Source: Planococcus halocryophilus
Lineage (GTDB): Bacteria > Bacillota > Bacilli > Bacillales_A > Planococcaceae
Reading direction: 5' to 3'
DNA: 40,474 nt
NCBI RefSeq assembly: GCF_022489025.1
Contig: NZ_JAKVTG010000021.1
Coordinates: 1-40,474, forward strand
Shown in pieces: positions 39,522-40,474 of the stretch (its first letter is position 1; every line of letters begins with the position of its first letter). The translations under genes and the position numbers were made by a program. Under the pieces are notes generated by a model, which ran no database searches, had not been told where the DNA came from, and worked only from the letters and a program-made list of their open reading frames with translations.

Positions 39522-40322
39522 TTAGTTGATTGAAATCTTAGCAAGGTAAACTTCATCATAAGCGTTGTGTTGAATCATTAACGCTTTACGGCGAATACCT
39601 TCAGATTCATAGCCATGCTCATGTAAAAAAGTTAGAGCGGGTGAATTTGTTTCTAGTACAGTGACTTCAAGGCGATGTATGCCTTTCTCCGATGCCCAAG
39701 CCTCTGCTTTTTTCAGAAGTAAAGATCCGATTCCTTTGTGTTGAGACTCTTTTTTAACGCCAATTCGCAAAGTTGCACGATGGCTGGCTCGATGAGCTTT
39801 ATATCCTTCAATCATTAAATAACCTACATGCTGTCCATTTAAAATAGCCAAAAGGATGAGTGAATGCCCACTTTGATTCCATTCAATGATTTGTTTTCTT
39901 GTTTTTTGTGTAGACAATAATCGTTCACCATGTCCGTATAGAAAGAAATCTGATTCGCCTTCAATTTTTTTCTGCAAGTTTGAAAGAGAACTTGCATCAC
40001 CATGCGCGGCAGTTCGAATTAATAAGATGTTTTCATTAGCTTTAGCATTTCCTTTATCGTTCGTTGGTTCTATTCTATCGAAAACAACATAGCGTTTAGG
40101 CTCAACGTACTTAACGGCATATCCTGCAGCGGTCCAGGCTAGGTAATGCTTGGCTGGTGCTTTAGTTTTTTTCCACCAACTGTAGCTCAAATAAGCAGCA
40201 TTCGGAAGACTTTGACCCATAATTTTTTCGATTTCTGTAAATTGTAAAGTAACGGTTGGATTTTTCGTTGCTGAAAAATAATTTGCTAAAGGGATATATT
40301 TCTTTTCAATTTTCATATTCAT
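39522..40322 (-). CDS. Fusion of DUF7662-like domain and GNAT acetyltransferase
   Basis: A 266-residue protein. Residues 1-85 (YIPLANYFSATKNPTVTLQF, then TEIEKIMGQSLPNAAYLSYS, WWKKTKAPAKHYLAWTAAGY) resemble DUF7662, a small domain found with mobile-element and defence genes. Residues 100-266 are a GNAT enzyme (LLIRTAAHGDASSLSNLQKK, then ATLRIGVKKESQHKGIGSLL for acetyl-CoA, then VLETNSPALTFLHEHGYESE). The start is ATG 40322, nine bases after AAGGAGG; the frame is open further upstream but has no site there. A leader hairpin lies upstream. Substrate unknown. Confidence 0.85.
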   Translation of the reverse strand: MNMKIEKKYIPLANYFSATKNPTVTLQFTEIEKIMGQSLPNAAYLSYSWWKKTKAPAKHYLAWTAAGYAVKYVEPKRYVVFDRIEPTNDKGNAKANENILLIRTAAHGDASSLSNLQKKIEGESDFFLYGHGERLLSTQKTRKQIIEWNQSGHSLILLAILNGQHVGYLMIEGYKAHRASHRATLRIGVKKESQHKGIGSLLLKKAEAWASEKGIHRLEVTVLETNSPALTFLHEHGYESEGIRRKALMIQHNAYDEVYLAKISIN

Positions 40323-40370
40323 GCGGGTATTTCCTCCTTGCCGGTATTCCGGAATTCTTAGTGAAAATGA

Positions 40371-40411
40371 AACAGCACAGGCAACTTGAAACTTGTGCCC
40401 GTGCTGCTTAG
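40371..40411 (-). promoter_or_regulatory. Leader hairpin upstream of the GNAT fusion gene
   Basis: On the reverse strand AGCAGCACGGGCA pairs with TGCCTGTGCTGTT, followed by a T-rich part, 50 bases before the start codon. It may be an attenuator or the terminator of a preceding gene. Confidence 0.5.
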
Positions 40412-40474
40412 ATAAAATAGGGAAACACCCATCCAGTTTATTTAAATGCGACATTGTGTTGAACTTGATCTTGG

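Noticed and set aside
1..40474. tRNA, rRNA genes, complete IS elements or prophage modules
   Set aside because: None could be recognised on either strand.

Overview
This looks like a chromosomal accessory region of a low-GC Gram-positive bacterium of the Bacillales, possibly of the Planococcaceae. Signs are strong AGGAGG-type ribosome binding sites, frequent GTG/TTG starts, two T-box leaders, an ECF sigma/anti-sigma pair, CcdA and ResA-like proteins and many short Bacillus-type lipoproteins. The taxonomic guess is inference.

The striking feature is the layout. Most genes are unrelated accessory units of one or two ORFs, and they are separated by two families of intergenic repeats. Family A is a 34-bp element (two 13-bp inverted arms around an 8-bp core) with 23 copies at 57-1496, 14222-20543, 26074-31047 and 35802-38904. 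Family B is a larger composite: a head with GTTTACATAT and TTATCGGAAG, a variable intrinsic-terminator hairpin, and a tail with GTGTACTTTTACG. It has about a dozen recognisable copies from 1616 to 36620. Judged by the asymmetric core of A and the head-to-tail order of B, all copies point the same way, whichever way the neighbouring genes point. That polarity, and the near-identical lipoprotein units bounded by A repeats at three places, suggest a gene-cassette array (integron-like in logic). The repeats lack the usual attC core motifs and no integrase is present here.

Region by region: 1-1500, small A-flanked cassettes (DUF7878-like protein, lipoprotein, 45-aa membrane protein). 1500-14200, B-flanked units: CPBP protease, TPR protein, DUF2019-like protein, MazEF-type toxin-antitoxin, an MFS exporter with an ArsR-type regulator, a creatininase-family protein, a nonsense-interrupted GNAT gene, an alpha/beta hydrolase and a peptidase-MA-type metalloprotease. 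14200-20820, dense A cassettes: lipoproteins, small membrane proteins, NUDIX hydrolase, SMI1/KNR4 protein, zinc-ribbon protein and a broken MerR/DUF3967-like gene. 20820-25950, T-box-controlled tryptophanyl-tRNA synthetase, an ECF sigma factor with a DUF4030-type partner, a DUF4306 protein and a GNAT enzyme. 26070-31050, A cassettes again: lipoprotein, ASCH protein, divergent ccdA and resA-like genes, small membrane proteins, a second peptidase-MA protein and a WapI-type immunity-like protein. 31050-40474, decayed and small genes, a GIY-YIG protein, a second T-box leader driving an MFS transporter, a P-loop kinase-like protein, a fifth copy of the lipoprotein family, a frameshifted DUF3916 gene, an excisionase-like remnant and a DUF7662-GNAT fusion.

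No single pathway links these genes. Common themes are envelope lipoproteins, small membrane proteins, possible orphan immunity proteins, acetyltransferases, and two T-box-controlled genes that could protect against inhibitors of aminoacyl-tRNA synthetases.
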